Source of the DNA: Pirellulales bacterium
GTDB lineage: Bacteria > Planctomycetota > Planctomycetia > Pirellulales > JADZDJ01
DNA length: 64,000 bases
Assembly (NCBI GenBank): GCA_035656635.1
Contig: DASRSD010000183.1
Coordinates: 1 to 64,000 of the forward strand
Direction of reading: 5' to 3'
This document shows positions 43,521-52,895 of the stretch, one piece after another. Positions within the stretch are counted from its first letter, which is position 1; each line of letters begins with the position of its first letter. The translations under genes and the position numbers were made by a program. The notes beneath the pieces were generated by a model that had not been told where the DNA came from, searched no databases, and was given only the letters and a program-made list of their open reading frames with translations.

Positions 43521-44465
43521 TCAGCTTTCTTTGCCGGCGCGCTCCAGGCTGCGCAGAACGCAATCGTGCATGGCGGTCATGTCGGCCTTGAGGGCCACGT
43601 CCATGTTCTGACGCCACTCGCGAATGCTTTGCCGGCGGCGGTCGAACACCACCATGCCGGCGGTCAACTCCCCTTCGGTTTCCACGTCGCCGGCTAAGCC
43701 CTCGGTTTCAAACAGTTCCGGATTGGTCACCGCTATAAGCGCGGCCACGTCGTGCAGATTAATATGCTCCTGCCCCAACGCTTGCCGCTGGGCGCGGAAG
43801 GCAAACGGCAAAATTTTCCGCAGGAACTTGCCGGCCCGAGTGGTTTCCGGCGGCAGTTGCTCGAGCAGATCGAACGTGAAGTTCAGCTCGCTGCTGATAT
43901 CCAAGGGCACCATGGTTTTGGTGGCCGCCGACTTCAGCACCCGCCGCGCGGAAAGTGGATCGCAAAAAATATTGAAATCGGCCACTGGGCTGACCCGCCC
44001 CGGCGAATTGATGGCGCCGCCGGAAACGACCAGCCGGCCCACGAGCGAAGTAAAATCGGGATCACGCTGCATCGCCCGGCCAATGTTGGTGAGCGGGCCG
44101 AGGCAAACAATGGTAATTTCTTCCGGCGCGGCGTGCACTTCGTCGCACAAAACTTTTTCCGCCGGGTGAATGTTGGCCAGGCCGGCGAAGGGGAATTCGA
44201 TGTTCCCCAGGCCGTTTTGGCCGTGCAGCACGCGGCCATCGATGGGCAATGGATTATCTTCCGGCGCGGCGCCAATCCGCGGCCAGCGCGGCGGATCCAA
44301 CTGCTCCACAATAATTTGCACGTTCCGCGTGGCCTGGGCCGGAAAGACATTCCCGCCGGTTGCGGTGACGGCCACCACTTCCAGCGTCGGATCGAACAGC
44401 GCCATCGTCAGAGCCACGGCGTCGTCGATGCCCGGATCGGTGTCGATAATCACCTTTCTGGCCAT
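43521..44465 (-). CDS. Inosine/uridine-preferring nucleoside hydrolase
   Basis: 314 residues from ATG 44465 with GGAAGGAG upstream. The calcium-binding family signature DTDPGIDDAVA is at residues 8-18, followed by VVAVTATGGNV, CLGPLTNIGRAM and ADFNIFCDPLSARRV with the ligand-region Asn and Asp. Cleaves N-glycosidic bonds of ribonucleosides. The upstream frame extends through repeats, so this ATG is preferred. Confidence 0.93.
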   Translation of the reverse strand: MARKVIIDTDPGIDDAVALTMALFDPTLEVVAVTATGGNVFPAQATRNVQIIVEQLDPPRWPRIGAAPEDNPLPIDGRVLHGQNGLGNIEFPFAGLANIHPAEKVLCDEVHAAPEEITIVCLGPLTNIGRAMQRDPDFTSLVGRLVVSGGAINSPGRVSPVADFNIFCDPLSARRVLKSAATKTMVPLDISSELNFTFDLLEQLPPETTRAGKFLRKILPFAFRAQRQALGQEHINLHDVAALIAVTNPELFETEGLAGDVETEGELTAGMVVFDRRRQSIREWRQNMDVALKADMTAMHDCVLRSLERAGKES

Positions 44466-44542
44466 GAATTGCTGTCTCCTTCCAGCCGATGATTTTGCAG
44501 ACGCCGTCCAGCGCTGGCGGCCTATGTATTGTAGGGCCGGCG

Positions 44543-44615
44543 GCGGGAAATGGGGAGTGGGGATAGATTGCTGGCAGGAGGAGGAGTGGGGAATGCGGAA
44601 TGGGGAGTGGGAATC
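44543..44615. repeat. Degenerate GGGGAATGG repeat between genes
   Basis: Mixture of GGAAATGGGG, GGAATGCGGAATGGGG and GGAGTGGG units, related to 3803-3842 and 6327-6381. Confidence 0.7.
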
Positions 44616-44738
44616 GCGCTGCCTCAAACCCAATAACCGTAATTTCCCGACGTGTGATATGGCTACTGCCTGGGGTGGCCATGCCTGGATTCTGTGTGAC
44701 TTTATGCCCACACAGAACTGTGGGCATGGCACCCGTCT

Positions 44739-45143
44739 TCAAACGCTATTTATGAGGCGGATTTGCGGCACCAGTACAGCCAGCAGCACGGCTTTGTCAG
44801 TCGTGGCCGGGTCGATTTCCAACAGCGCAATGGGAATGCGGTAGCCGTCGGCGGCATCGACCAGGGCCACGCAGGCAGCCCGATTGCCACGCAGCGATTC
44901 GCCAAAGGTTATGCCGGCCGCCTGGAGCAAATCGACCAGCCACACGCCCTCGAACTGCGATTCGACATCGTGTGCTTTGGCCTTCAGCGTGTGATGCGGC
45001 AATTGCGAAATTTGCTTGGCGGTAAACGGATGCGATTGGCCCGATTCGTCGATCACCATAAGTTGTGGCTCAGCAGCGCAAGCACCGGAAATGAAAATGA
45101 CCAGGGCGAAAGCGCACGCTGAGGAAGTAATAAATTGGCGCAT
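44739..45143 (-). CDS. Secreted molybdopterin-fold-like protein, C-terminally short
   Basis: 134 residues. Signal peptide (SSACAFALVIFISGACAA). The mature part (FTAKQISQLPHHTLKAKAHDV, FEGVWLVDLLQAAGITFGESLRG, AADGYRIPIALLEIDPA) matches small proteins with the oxidoreductase molybdopterin-binding fold. Relatives usually continue with an ADRRDG...RLIVP segment and end near WVRQV; here the frame ends in LVPQIRLINSV followed by a GGCATGGC-type repeat, so the C-terminus is probably lost. May be non-functional or a shortened variant. Confidence 0.7.
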   Translation of the reverse strand: MRQFITSSACAFALVIFISGACAAEPQLMVIDESGQSHPFTAKQISQLPHHTLKAKAHDVESQFEGVWLVDLLQAAGITFGESLRGNRAACVALVDAADGYRIPIALLEIDPATTDKAVLLAVLVPQIRLINSV

Positions 45144-45194
45144 GGCGGAACACCAGGAAGGGGAAATGGCGAATGGGAAAATTCGACAAAAACT

Positions 45195-47081
45195 TCAGCG
45201 GTTGATGCCGTACTCTTCGATTTTGCGGTACAGCGTGGCCCGGCCAATGCCCAGCAGCTTGGCGGCTTCGGGCACATTGCCATTGGTGCGTTTCAGGGCT
45301 TCGCCGATGAGCCGGCGTTCCCAATGGTCCAAGGCCAGTGTTTCCATTTCGGGCGCGCCGCTTAAATCGTGCAGGCCCAGGTCGCCGGCTTCAATGCGAT
45401 TATCGCCCGCCATGACGACGGCGCTATCCAGCACGTTGCGTAACTGGCGGACATTGCCGGGCCAGTTGTATCCCAGGAGTTTTTGGCGGGCCTCGGGGGA
45501 AATTTCCAAATTCGGCCGGCCATGCTGGCGGCGAAAGTGATCGAGAAAATAATTTGCCAACAGGTTAATGTCGCTCCCCCGATCGCGCAGCGGCGGCACC
45601 ACCAGCTCGAACACGCTCAGGCGGTAGTACAAATCTTCGCGAAATTTCTTCTGGCGAACGTAAGTTTGCAAATCTTGATTAGTGGCGGCGATGATCCGCA
45701 CATCGGCGGTTACTTCGTGCGAGCTGCCCACGGGCAAAAACGGATGCCCTTCTAAAATTCGCAGCAGCTTGGCTTGCCCTTCCAGGGTCATTTCGCCCAC
45801 TTCGTCCAGGAACAGCGTGCCGCTGTCGGCCTGTTGGAAAAAGCCGATGTGGTCGCGGTCGGCGCTGGTGAACGCGCCGGCTTTGTGGCCGAACAGTTGG
45901 CTTTCCATGAGCTCGTGCGGAATGGCGGCGCAGTTCACGCACAGCATGGGGCGATCGGCCCGCGGACTGGCTTTGTGAATGGCGCGGGCCACCAGCTCTT
46001 TGCCCGACCCGCTTTCGCCGCGCACCAGCACGCTGCCGCCAGCCTTGGCCAGCCGGCCGATTTTGGATTTTAGTTCCCGCATGCCGGTGGAATCGCCGAC
46101 GAGCTCGCCGAAGACGGAAGATTTTTCGACGAGCCGCTGATAATCGGTTTCCAGCGCGGTTTGCTTGCGAGCGCGGATTAGCGCAATTTCCACAATGTGC
46201 GCCAGCGACATGGCAAAATCGAAATCGCCCTGGCGGAAGCGGCCCTGGGCCAAATAGGCGTGAATGGCGCCGAAAGTGTGTTTCTCTGTGACCAGCGGCA
46301 CGCACAGGGCGTCAGCGTAATGGCCCAGGCTGTCGGACTGCGGATTGCCGCGCTGCTTGGCGATCCACACCGCGTGACGCTGGCGGCAGACCAATTCGGT
46401 GAGCGAATCGGAAAGATCGCTGGGCTCACGCGAGCCTTCGGGAATCACCAGCTTGGGCTTGAGCCGGCCTTCGTCGTCGACCCACAAGAAGCCCACCACG
46501 GAAGCTTTGGTTTGAGCCTGCAGCAGTTCCAGCGCGATGCGCACCACTTCGTCCGGCTGCGGGCAACCCAAGAGCTTGATGCTGAGTTGATACAGCACCA
46601 GCAATTGCTTGGCTTGCTCGAAATCGCGGACGGCGGCCAGGCCCAGCACGCCGGTATCGCTGAGCGATTGAGCAGCGTCGCGGGCTTCATGCACCGGCGC
46701 TTCGCGGACAATAGTGTTGGTGTACGTTTCCAGCGGGGCGGCGACAAATACCGTGGGCGGCTGATCGGCCAGATGAAATTCGAATTCGTTAGAACCCACG
46801 CGAACGTTGTGTCCTTCGTCCAACACAGCTTCGTCCGTTTTTTGGCCATTCACAAAGGTGCCATTGCGGCTGCCGCAATCGCGGACGATCCAACGACCAT
46901 CGCCATCGAGCAGCACTTCGGAATGCACGCGGGAGCAGAGCGGATCGCCCAAAATAATTTGGCAATCTTCACCACGGCCCAACCGGGTAACGGTGGAGCG
47001 GTCGAGCAGAAAGTGTTCGCCGGCACGGCCGCCAACCGTCATCGTGAAGTAGGCGAATTTTTGAGCAGTGGCGACAGCCAT
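45195..47081 (-). CDS. FHA-GAF-sigma54 activator (NtrC family)
   Basis: 628 residues from ATG 47081. FHA domain at ~15-105 (TRLGRGEDCQIILGDPLCSRVHSEV, RNGTFVNGQ), a GAF-like domain at ~150-310, an AAA+ domain at ~335-560 (Walker A GESGSGKE, Walker B TLFLDEVGEM, RDLYYRL-like FREDLYYRLSVFE), and a Fis-type HTH at the end (AAKLLGIGRATLYRKIEEYG). The sigma54-contact loop reads GAFTSA instead of GAFTGA. Activates sigma54 promoters, probably in response to phosphoprotein binding by FHA. It is divergent from cbiX. Confidence 0.93.
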   Translation of the reverse strand: MAVATAQKFAYFTMTVGGRAGEHFLLDRSTVTRLGRGEDCQIILGDPLCSRVHSEVLLDGDGRWIVRDCGSRNGTFVNGQKTDEAVLDEGHNVRVGSNEFEFHLADQPPTVFVAAPLETYTNTIVREAPVHEARDAAQSLSDTGVLGLAAVRDFEQAKQLLVLYQLSIKLLGCPQPDEVVRIALELLQAQTKASVVGFLWVDDEGRLKPKLVIPEGSREPSDLSDSLTELVCRQRHAVWIAKQRGNPQSDSLGHYADALCVPLVTEKHTFGAIHAYLAQGRFRQGDFDFAMSLAHIVEIALIRARKQTALETDYQRLVEKSSVFGELVGDSTGMRELKSKIGRLAKAGGSVLVRGESGSGKELVARAIHKASPRADRPMLCVNCAAIPHELMESQLFGHKAGAFTSADRDHIGFFQQADSGTLFLDEVGEMTLEGQAKLLRILEGHPFLPVGSSHEVTADVRIIAATNQDLQTYVRQKKFREDLYYRLSVFELVVPPLRDRGSDINLLANYFLDHFRRQHGRPNLEISPEARQKLLGYNWPGNVRQLRNVLDSAVVMAGDNRIEAGDLGLHDLSGAPEMETLALDHWERRLIGEALKRTNGNVPEAAKLLGIGRATLYRKIEEYGINR

Positions 47082-47222
47082 AGGCGCATGTACAATGATG
47101 AATGACGCAACAGAAATTACGACGATTGGGCCAGCAGCCGCGCGAATCTCAGTTCGAGAATTCTCAGTTCGAGATTTCGGGCAGCCCACGCAAACCTTTA
47201 ATATACCAGGATTATCGGATTC

Positions 47223-48122
47223 ATGGGATTCCCGCAGACCAGGCAATCTGTGAAAAATGGCCTCCTTTTGGTGGGGCATGGAACACGAAATGCGCGGGGG
47301 CTCAATGAGTTTTGGACGGTAGCTCGGCAGGTGGCGGAGTTGGCCGACGAATTTGTGGTGGAACCATCCTTTTTAGAGCTCGCCGAGCCAGCCATTCCTG
47401 CGGCAGTGGAGCGATTATTGCAGCAAGGCGTGGAACGGTTAACGGTCGCACCAATATTGCTGTTTGCGGCCGGCCACGCTAAGCGCGATATACCTGCGGC
47501 AGTGGCGGAAGCGGTGCGTGGCCATGATGATAAAGCCGCGACCGGTGGTCGCGCTGCGGCTGAGAACGTGGCAGTGAATTACCTCGGCGCGTTGGAATGC
47601 CACCCGAAAATTCTGGAGCTTTCGGCGCAGCGGTTCGCAGAAGCAGTGCGCGATAAACCGCACGTGGATGCAGCGGAAACCCTGCTGCTGTTGGTAGGCC
47701 GCGGCAGTTCGCACGCCGATGCCATTGCCGCCATGCGGAAATTTGCCGCATTACGCAATCCGTACAGCGATGTGGACCGAGTGGAAACTTGTTTTGTCGC
47801 CGTGGCCCAACCGACGCTGGAAGAAGGGTTGAGTTTGGCGGCGCACAGCGGCTATCGGCGGATTGTCGTGCAGCCGCATTTATTGTTCACCGGCGAGGTG
47901 TTGGAGCAAATTGCGGAAGAAGTGGCCCGGGTGCAGGAAGCCGGAAACAATGTTCAGACGTATAAAGCCGCGACCGTTGGTCGCGCTGGAGCAGAACTGG
48001 AGCGAGCATCGAGCATGGGGGGGCCGCGCGATCAAGAATGGATCATCGCGCACCCTTTGGGGCCATCGCCGCTGGTGGCCGAGGCCATGGTGGAAATTGT
48101 CCGGTCGGCGAGGCATTTATGA
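47223..48122 (+). CDS. cbiX: CbiX-type sirohydrochlorin/cobalt chelatase, two-domain
   Basis: 299 residues; GTG 47250 (KNGLLLVGHGTRN) is an alternative start. Two CbiX/HemH-like halves: LLLVGHGTRNARGLNEFW with VAPILLFAAGHAKRDIP, then LLLVGRGSSHADAIA with VVQPHLLFTGEVLEQI. The metal-binding histidines are the ones in VGHG and AGHAKRD. Inserts cobalt or iron into sirohydrochlorin. Two in-frame palindromic repeats encode KAATGGRAAAEN and KAATVGRAGAE. Confidence 0.88.
   Translation: MGFPQTRQSVKNGLLLVGHGTRNARGLNEFWTVARQVAELADEFVVEPSFLELAEPAIPAAVERLLQQGVERLTVAPILLFAAGHAKRDIPAAVAEAVRGHDDKAATGGRAAAENVAVNYLGALECHPKILELSAQRFAEAVRDKPHVDAAETLLLLVGRGSSHADAIAAMRKFAALRNPYSDVDRVETCFVAVAQPTLEEGLSLAAHSGYRRIVVQPHLLFTGEVLEQIAEEVARVQEAGNNVQTYKAATVGRAGAELERASSMGGPRDQEWIIAHPLGPSPLVAEAMVEIVRSARHL
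47530..47555. repeat. AGCCGCGACC-GGTCGCGCT palindrome in cbiX, copy 1
   Basis: 26-base unit whose arms GCGACC and GGTCGC pair around a GGT loop. 25 of 26 bases match copy 2 at 47962-47987. Confidence 0.85.
47962..47987. repeat. AGCCGCGACC-GGTCGCGCT palindrome in cbiX, copy 2
   Basis: Same unit with GTT loop; read in the same reading frame as copy 1, giving KAATVGRAG. Confidence 0.85.
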
Positions 48123-48615
48123 GACGCAACCGCACCAGCAGCGTTTATATAAGGAGCGCGTGCCTGCGCGCTGGCCGCAAAAATCGGCATCGGCGGCCAA
48201 AACGTACCACTGCCCCGGCGCTCGAATTGATAAAAAGCGGTACTCGAATCGATGAAAAATGCCCAAACCGCAAGCGACCTCAAGGGTTCTGGCTTGCGTA
48301 ACACACTCAGGTTTTCGATATTGCGTCGCGGAACTCGACCCAGTAATATCGGTTTAAGTCGTTAGATGTTTTGAACTTAGTAATACTTGCCGGTGGTTCC
48401 GGGCCGGTTCAGCATAAAGGATTTTCCCGCATTGGCGGGGGCCGCTCTCCTCTGCAATCTGGCAGGTTTCTTGGCATCATTCTTGCCAAGCCATGGTTGT
48501 TGCCTGAGGCGGACGGACATCTCCGGTATAATTCTCGGTAAGGTTTACTTAAAGTTCCTGGATTTACATTCTTCTGAACTCACTGTGTTTCTGAATTCAA
48601 TTCGTGGGAGATGAC
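48123..48615. other. Intergenic region between cbiX and prc-like protease gene
   Basis: 493 bases without a convincing gene. A perfect -10 hexamer lies at 48529-48534 upstream of the protease gene. Confidence 0.5.
48529..48534 (+). promoter_or_regulatory. -10 element TATAAT upstream of protease gene
   Basis: Perfect TATAAT about 82 bases before the ATG at 48616. No good -35 at 17 bases; TTGCCT sits 21 bases away. Confidence 0.4.
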
Positions 48616-50805
48616 ATGAATCGCGCGACATACCGTTGGAACAACTACCGGCGTTTGCTGTGGACGGGCTTGGCGGCGGGGCTAATCGTATGGGCCGGCG
48701 CGGTAATTGTCCGCGCAGCAACGGGCCCGGCGCCGCAAGCGCTGGATCGGCAAATTTCGCGGACCGTAACGCGGCTGTTGATTGATGAGAACTTCACCAA
48801 GCAGCCGCTGAACGAGGACATGTCGCACCGCGCGTTCAATACGTTTTTGAAAACGCTGGACCCCATGAAGGTGTATTTCACCCAGGCCGACGTGGACGAG
48901 TTTTCCAAATACAAAGACACGATGGCCGACATGATTAAGAAGGGGGATGTCACCCTGGCGTACAGCATGTTCAATCGGTTTTTGCAGCGCGTCGATCAGC
49001 GGCTGCTATTGGTGGACGAATTGTTGTCGCAGCCGATGGATTTTAGCGTTGACGAAGACCTGAAGACCGACCCCAAGCAACTCGACTATGCGAAAAACGA
49101 CGCCGAAATTCGCGATCGGTGGCGCAAGCGGCTGAAGTACGATTTGCTCGCCAAAAAGGCCGATAAGGTGGCCGATCAGGAAGCGCACGACAAAGTGGAG
49201 CGGCGCTATCACAGCTTCGCCAAGCGCATGCATCAAACCACGAGCGACGAATTGCTGGAGCGATTCTTGACCGCGCTGACGACCAGCTTCGATCCACATA
49301 CCGATTACATGTCGGCCAAGACCTTGGAAAACTTCGACATCAACATGAGCTTGAAGTTGGAGGGCATTGGCGCGGCGCTGGAATATGAGCTGGAGGAAGG
49401 TTGCACCAAAGTCAGCCGGCTAATTCCCGGCGGCCCGGCGGAAAAAGACAACCGCTTGAAGCCTGAAGATCGCGTGCTGGCCGTGGGCCAGGGCGTCGAT
49501 GGGGCGCTGGTGGACGTGGCCGACATGAGCTTGAACGACGTGGTCGATTTAATTCGCGGCAAGGCCGGCACCATGGTTCGCCTGCAAGTGCAAGCGGCCA
49601 CCGGCGGCGATCCGCACATCATTGACATCACCCGGGCCAGCATCGAACTGAAAGATGAAGAAGCTCGGGCGGAAATTTTCCACACCGAGCCGGCCAAGGC
49701 CGATCAGCCGAAAATGACCACCGAGGAAATGGTCAAATCGACCATTATCGAAAGCGATGCCCACAAACCCAACGGGCAACCGTACAAGATTGGCGTCATC
49801 GATTTGCCCAGCTTCTACATGGATATGAAGGGGGCGAAGTTGGGATTAAGCGATTATCGCAGCACCACCCGCGACACGCAGAAAATTTTGGAAGACTTCA
49901 ATTCCAAGGGTGTGGATGCGGTGGTGTTAGACCTGCGCCGCAACGGCGGCGGCTCCTTGGTGGAAGCCGTGAGCCTGACGGGGCTGTTCATCGACGAAGG
50001 GCCCGTCGTGCAGGTGAAAGACTCCAACGGCCGCGTGCAGCATTATGACGATAACGACAAGGGCGTGGCCTGGGCCGGCCCGCTGGTGGTGTTGCAAAGC
50101 AAGTTCAGCGCCAGCGCCAGCGAAATTTTTGCCGGCGCCATTCAGGATTACGGCCGGGGCATTATCGTGGGAGACAAAACCTCGCATGGCAAAGGCACGG
50201 TACAAAGCCTGCTCGATGTGAGCGGTCCGTTCTTCGGGAACATGCCCAACGCGCCGCAATTGGGCGCTTTGAAAGTTACCATACAGCAGTTTTATCGTCC
50301 CGATGGCGATAGCACGCAAAATCGGGGAGTCGTTTCCGATATTGAGCTGCCGTCCTTGACTACGCACTTTGACGTAGGCGAATCCGATTTGGATTACGCG
50401 CTCAAGTTCGACCATATCGACCCGGCCGAGTACACCAAGGTCAACATGGTCGATAAAATTTTGGTCGACGAATTGAAAAATCGCTCCGCCAAGCGAACTG
50501 CCGATTCGGAAGATTTCCAAAAGCTCGATAAGAAAATCGGGCACTATGTCGAGCAGAAGGACCGCAAAACGGTGCCGCTGAACCAGGACAAATTCCTCAC
50601 CGAGCGAGCCGAGCTCAATACCGAGCAGGAAGAGGAAAAGCAATTCGAGCAGCTCGACGATCCGAACCGCCCGGTGGTGAAGCGAGACTTTTACTTCAAT
50701 GAAGTGTTAAACATCACGCTGGATTATTTGCAGTTGGGCAAAAAGCTGGCGGCGGCCGATCGCGTAACCACCAGCGGCCACCGCACCATTTCGCTCGGGC
50801 AGTAG
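48616..50805 (+). CDS. Carboxy-terminal processing protease (Prc/Tsp)
   Basis: 729 residues from ATG 48616, with GGGAGA upstream. N-terminal TM/signal (LLWTGLAAGLIVWAGAVIV), a helical Tsp N-domain (residues ~55-230), a PDZ domain (~245-335, GIGAALEYELEEG, LIPGGPAEKDN) and an S41 protease core with serine in KFSASASEIF (S498-S502) and lysine in KTSHGKGTVQ. A C-terminal DUF3340-like region follows. Degrades or trims envelope proteins from their C-terminus. Followed by a terminator. Confidence 0.95.
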   Translation: MNRATYRWNNYRRLLWTGLAAGLIVWAGAVIVRAATGPAPQALDRQISRTVTRLLIDENFTKQPLNEDMSHRAFNTFLKTLDPMKVYFTQADVDEFSKYKDTMADMIKKGDVTLAYSMFNRFLQRVDQRLLLVDELLSQPMDFSVDEDLKTDPKQLDYAKNDAEIRDRWRKRLKYDLLAKKADKVADQEAHDKVERRYHSFAKRMHQTTSDELLERFLTALTTSFDPHTDYMSAKTLENFDINMSLKLEGIGAALEYELEEGCTKVSRLIPGGPAEKDNRLKPEDRVLAVGQGVDGALVDVADMSLNDVVDLIRGKAGTMVRLQVQAATGGDPHIIDITRASIELKDEEARAEIFHTEPAKADQPKMTTEEMVKSTIIESDAHKPNGQPYKIGVIDLPSFYMDMKGAKLGLSDYRSTTRDTQKILEDFNSKGVDAVVLDLRRNGGGSLVEAVSLTGLFIDEGPVVQVKDSNGRVQHYDDNDKGVAWAGPLVVLQSKFSASASEIFAGAIQDYGRGIIVGDKTSHGKGTVQSLLDVSGPFFGNMPNAPQLGALKVTIQQFYRPDGDSTQNRGVVSDIELPSLTTHFDVGESDLDYALKFDHIDPAEYTKVNMVDKILVDELKNRSAKRTADSEDFQKLDKKIGHYVEQKDRKTVPLNQDKFLTERAELNTEQEEEKQFEQLDDPNRPVVKRDFYFNEVLNITLDYLQLGKKLAAADRVTTSGHRTISLGQ

Positions 50806-50890
50806 CATTTGGATAACGCCTTTTTGCCAAACCGACGAACGTTGTAGCTGAGGGCGGCGGCAAGTTCTCGCAAACGTTAAAGTTTTCCAA

Positions 50891-50915
50891 CCCCCGACGG
50901 CAGTCGGGGGTTTTT
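50891..50915 (+). terminator. Rho-independent terminator after protease gene
   Basis: Stem CCCCCGAC / GTCGGGGG with a GGCA loop and a TTTTT tail. Confidence 0.9.
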
Positions 50916-51072
50916 ACTGCGCCGCGCAGCATGCAGGCGCGCAGGGTGGCAATACCGCCGGCGCGCGGTGGTTTCGTCCGCTTCACACGGCGTGGGGAAG
51001 ATGGTAATTTGGAGGCGTCGGGCTGCGTTTTGTGCCCGGTTCCCAAATGAATCTATTAGGAGCAAGCGACGC

Positions 51073-51171
51073 ATGGCTAAGCCACATCGAAATTTGAAGA
51101 AAGCCAACCACGGGGCCCGGCCCGCCAATAGCAAGGCCCGGCGGATGAAACGGAAGCACATTCGGACCTAA
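51073..51171 (+). CDS. Tiny, highly basic protein (32 residues)
   Basis: 32 residues from ATG 51073 (MAKPHRNLKKANHGARPANS..., ending RRMKRKHIRT), with AGGAG about 10 bases upstream. Half of the residues are Lys, Arg, His or Asn. Size and composition resemble small ribosome-associated or RNA-binding proteins, but I cannot assign it to a named family. It sits between a terminator and a FabZ-like gene. Confidence 0.65.
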   Translation: MAKPHRNLKKANHGARPANSKARRMKRKHIRT

Positions 51172-51314
51172 CGGGCGGACGGCGAAGGAATTTCTAAGCT
51201 CGACTTTCGATGCGTGGCGCCGGTACGAATGGGCTCGTCATTCGAATTTGGAATTGGGAGCTTGATTCGCCATTCGAGCATCGGCAGTCGTCACTTCCCA
51301 CAGGGAGTTGCTGC

Positions 51315-51836
51315 GTGTCTGGCAAAGAGTTGATCCTCGATCCCGCCGAATTCGACACTCATCAAGTCGTGGCCGATTTGGACGAAATTCGCCGTTATAA
51401 TTTGCAACGGTTCGAAATGGAGCAACTCTCCGCCATCTGCCACTGCGATACGCAGCGGCAAATTTGCGTGGGCTACAAAGATGTTACGCTCAACGAGTTT
51501 TGGGTGCGGGGGCATATGCCCAATGCGCCGCTCATGCCGGGCGTAATCATTTGCGAAGTGGCCGCGCAATTGTCCAGTTACTTCGTGCAGAAGTACGATT
51601 TGCTCGGCGCCAAAGTGGTGGGCTTTGGCGGGCTGGAAGATGTCAAATTCCGTGGCGGCGTGGTGCCGGGCGATCGGCTGGTGATGATCGTGCAACTGCT
51701 GAAAGTTCGCCGCGGCGCCATGATTGTTTGCCGCTTTCAAGGGTTTGTGAAGGACGCCATGGTGGTGGAGGGCCGGCTCAAAGGCATTCCGCTGCCGCTC
51801 GATTTGGCAGCCCTGGGCTTCAGTGCGCCCTCGTAA
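51315..51836 (+). CDS. FabZ/FabA-like hotdog dehydratase
   Basis: 173 residues from GTG 51315, with GGGAG 8 bases upstream. Hotdog motif RGHMPNAPLMPGVIICEVAAQ contains the His and Glu expected of 3-hydroxyacyl-ACP dehydratases. The N-terminal ~35 residues add to the FabZ core. Could act in fatty-acid elongation or a secondary lipid; no fab genes adjoin it. Confidence 0.85.
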   Translation: MSGKELILDPAEFDTHQVVADLDEIRRYNLQRFEMEQLSAICHCDTQRQICVGYKDVTLNEFWVRGHMPNAPLMPGVIICEVAAQLSSYFVQKYDLLGAKVVGFGGLEDVKFRGGVVPGDRLVMIVQLLKVRRGAMIVCRFQGFVKDAMVVEGRLKGIPLPLDLAALGFSAPS

Positions 51837-51952
51837 TGGCGCCGCCTGCCTTCAGAACCAGCGAAAAAAATCGCAATCTTTCTGCAGTTGCCGGTATAAA
51901 ATGGAGCGGCGGTGTGTGTTGTTCGTAAATTGATCTTCGCTGCAGCCACTGC

Positions 51953-52828
51953 ATGTTTCCCTTTGCCGACACCGTTCCAACCAAGCGCTGGGAAGTCGTC
52001 ACGTTCATCATCGTGGCGCTGAATGTGGTTTCGCTGTTGTGGTTTCAAAGCTTGTCGCCGGCTCAGCAGGAATCCATCACCGCCCAATGGGGCTTCGTGC
52101 CGGCCCGCATTGCGCAGCTTTCCGATCCGCACAAAATTGTCGAAGTGCAAGTTGGCCAGCAGCAGCAAGTGCAGGGGCCGTTTGTCATTGTGCTGCCGGT
52201 CGTCATGCGGTTGCCTGCCGACGCGCGGCAAATTGTGTTGTCGGCCTTCACCTGCATGTTTTTGCACGGCGGCTGGTGGCATTTGATCGGCAACATGTGG
52301 TACTTGCTGATCTTCGGAAACAACATTGAAGATAAGCTTGGGCATTTACTGTACGCCGTGTTTTATTTGCTCGGCGGATTAGCGGCCACGGCCGTGCATT
52401 GGGCGATGGATCCTGCCAGCGCCACGCCCATCGTCGGCGCCAGCGGGGCCATTGCCGCCGTGCTGGGCGCCTTTGTGGTTACTTTTCCGCATGCGAAAAT
52501 CAAATCGCTGGTGTTCTTGCTGATGTTTGTTACCGTGATTGAGCTGCCGGCCTACATGTTCCTGGTGTTCTGGTTTGGCGCGCAGCTATTCAGCGGCCTG
52601 GGAGCGCTGGGCGGCCAAATCAACGGCGGCGTGGCCTGGTGGGCCCATGTGGGCGGATTTATTTTCGGCGCGGCCACCATGCCGCTGTTTTCGCTGATTG
52701 CGCCGGCAGAGCCAGCCGAAATTTTGGACGCCGACGAGCAGTGGAATCGCCAGCACGGCTTCGCCTCGCCTCCCCGGCCAGCTCCGCCACAAACCGCTGA
52801 CCGGCATTGGCCCGAGGGATGGCGGTAA
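51953..52828 (+). CDS. Rhomboid-family intramembrane serine protease
   Basis: 291 residues with six or seven TM helices. Catalytic serine S164 in GASGAIAAVLG and histidine H232 in AWWAHVGGF; oxyanion histidine and asparagine H110/N114 in GGWWHLIGNMWYLL. A loop of about 40 residues separates TM1 from TM2. Cleaves membrane proteins within the bilayer. The C-terminal tail is Pro-rich and cytoplasmic. Confidence 0.95.
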   Translation: MFPFADTVPTKRWEVVTFIIVALNVVSLLWFQSLSPAQQESITAQWGFVPARIAQLSDPHKIVEVQVGQQQQVQGPFVIVLPVVMRLPADARQIVLSAFTCMFLHGGWWHLIGNMWYLLIFGNNIEDKLGHLLYAVFYLLGGLAATAVHWAMDPASATPIVGASGAIAAVLGAFVVTFPHAKIKSLVFLLMFVTVIELPAYMFLVFWFGAQLFSGLGALGGQINGGVAWWAHVGGFIFGAATMPLFSLIAPAEPAEILDADEQWNRQHGFASPPRPAPPQTADRHWPEGWR

Positions 52829-52895
52829 ATGGGTGCTGGGTCAACGCCAATCGGGCGTTAGCCATTCGGAACTGACATTCGCTATTTTTATTTTC

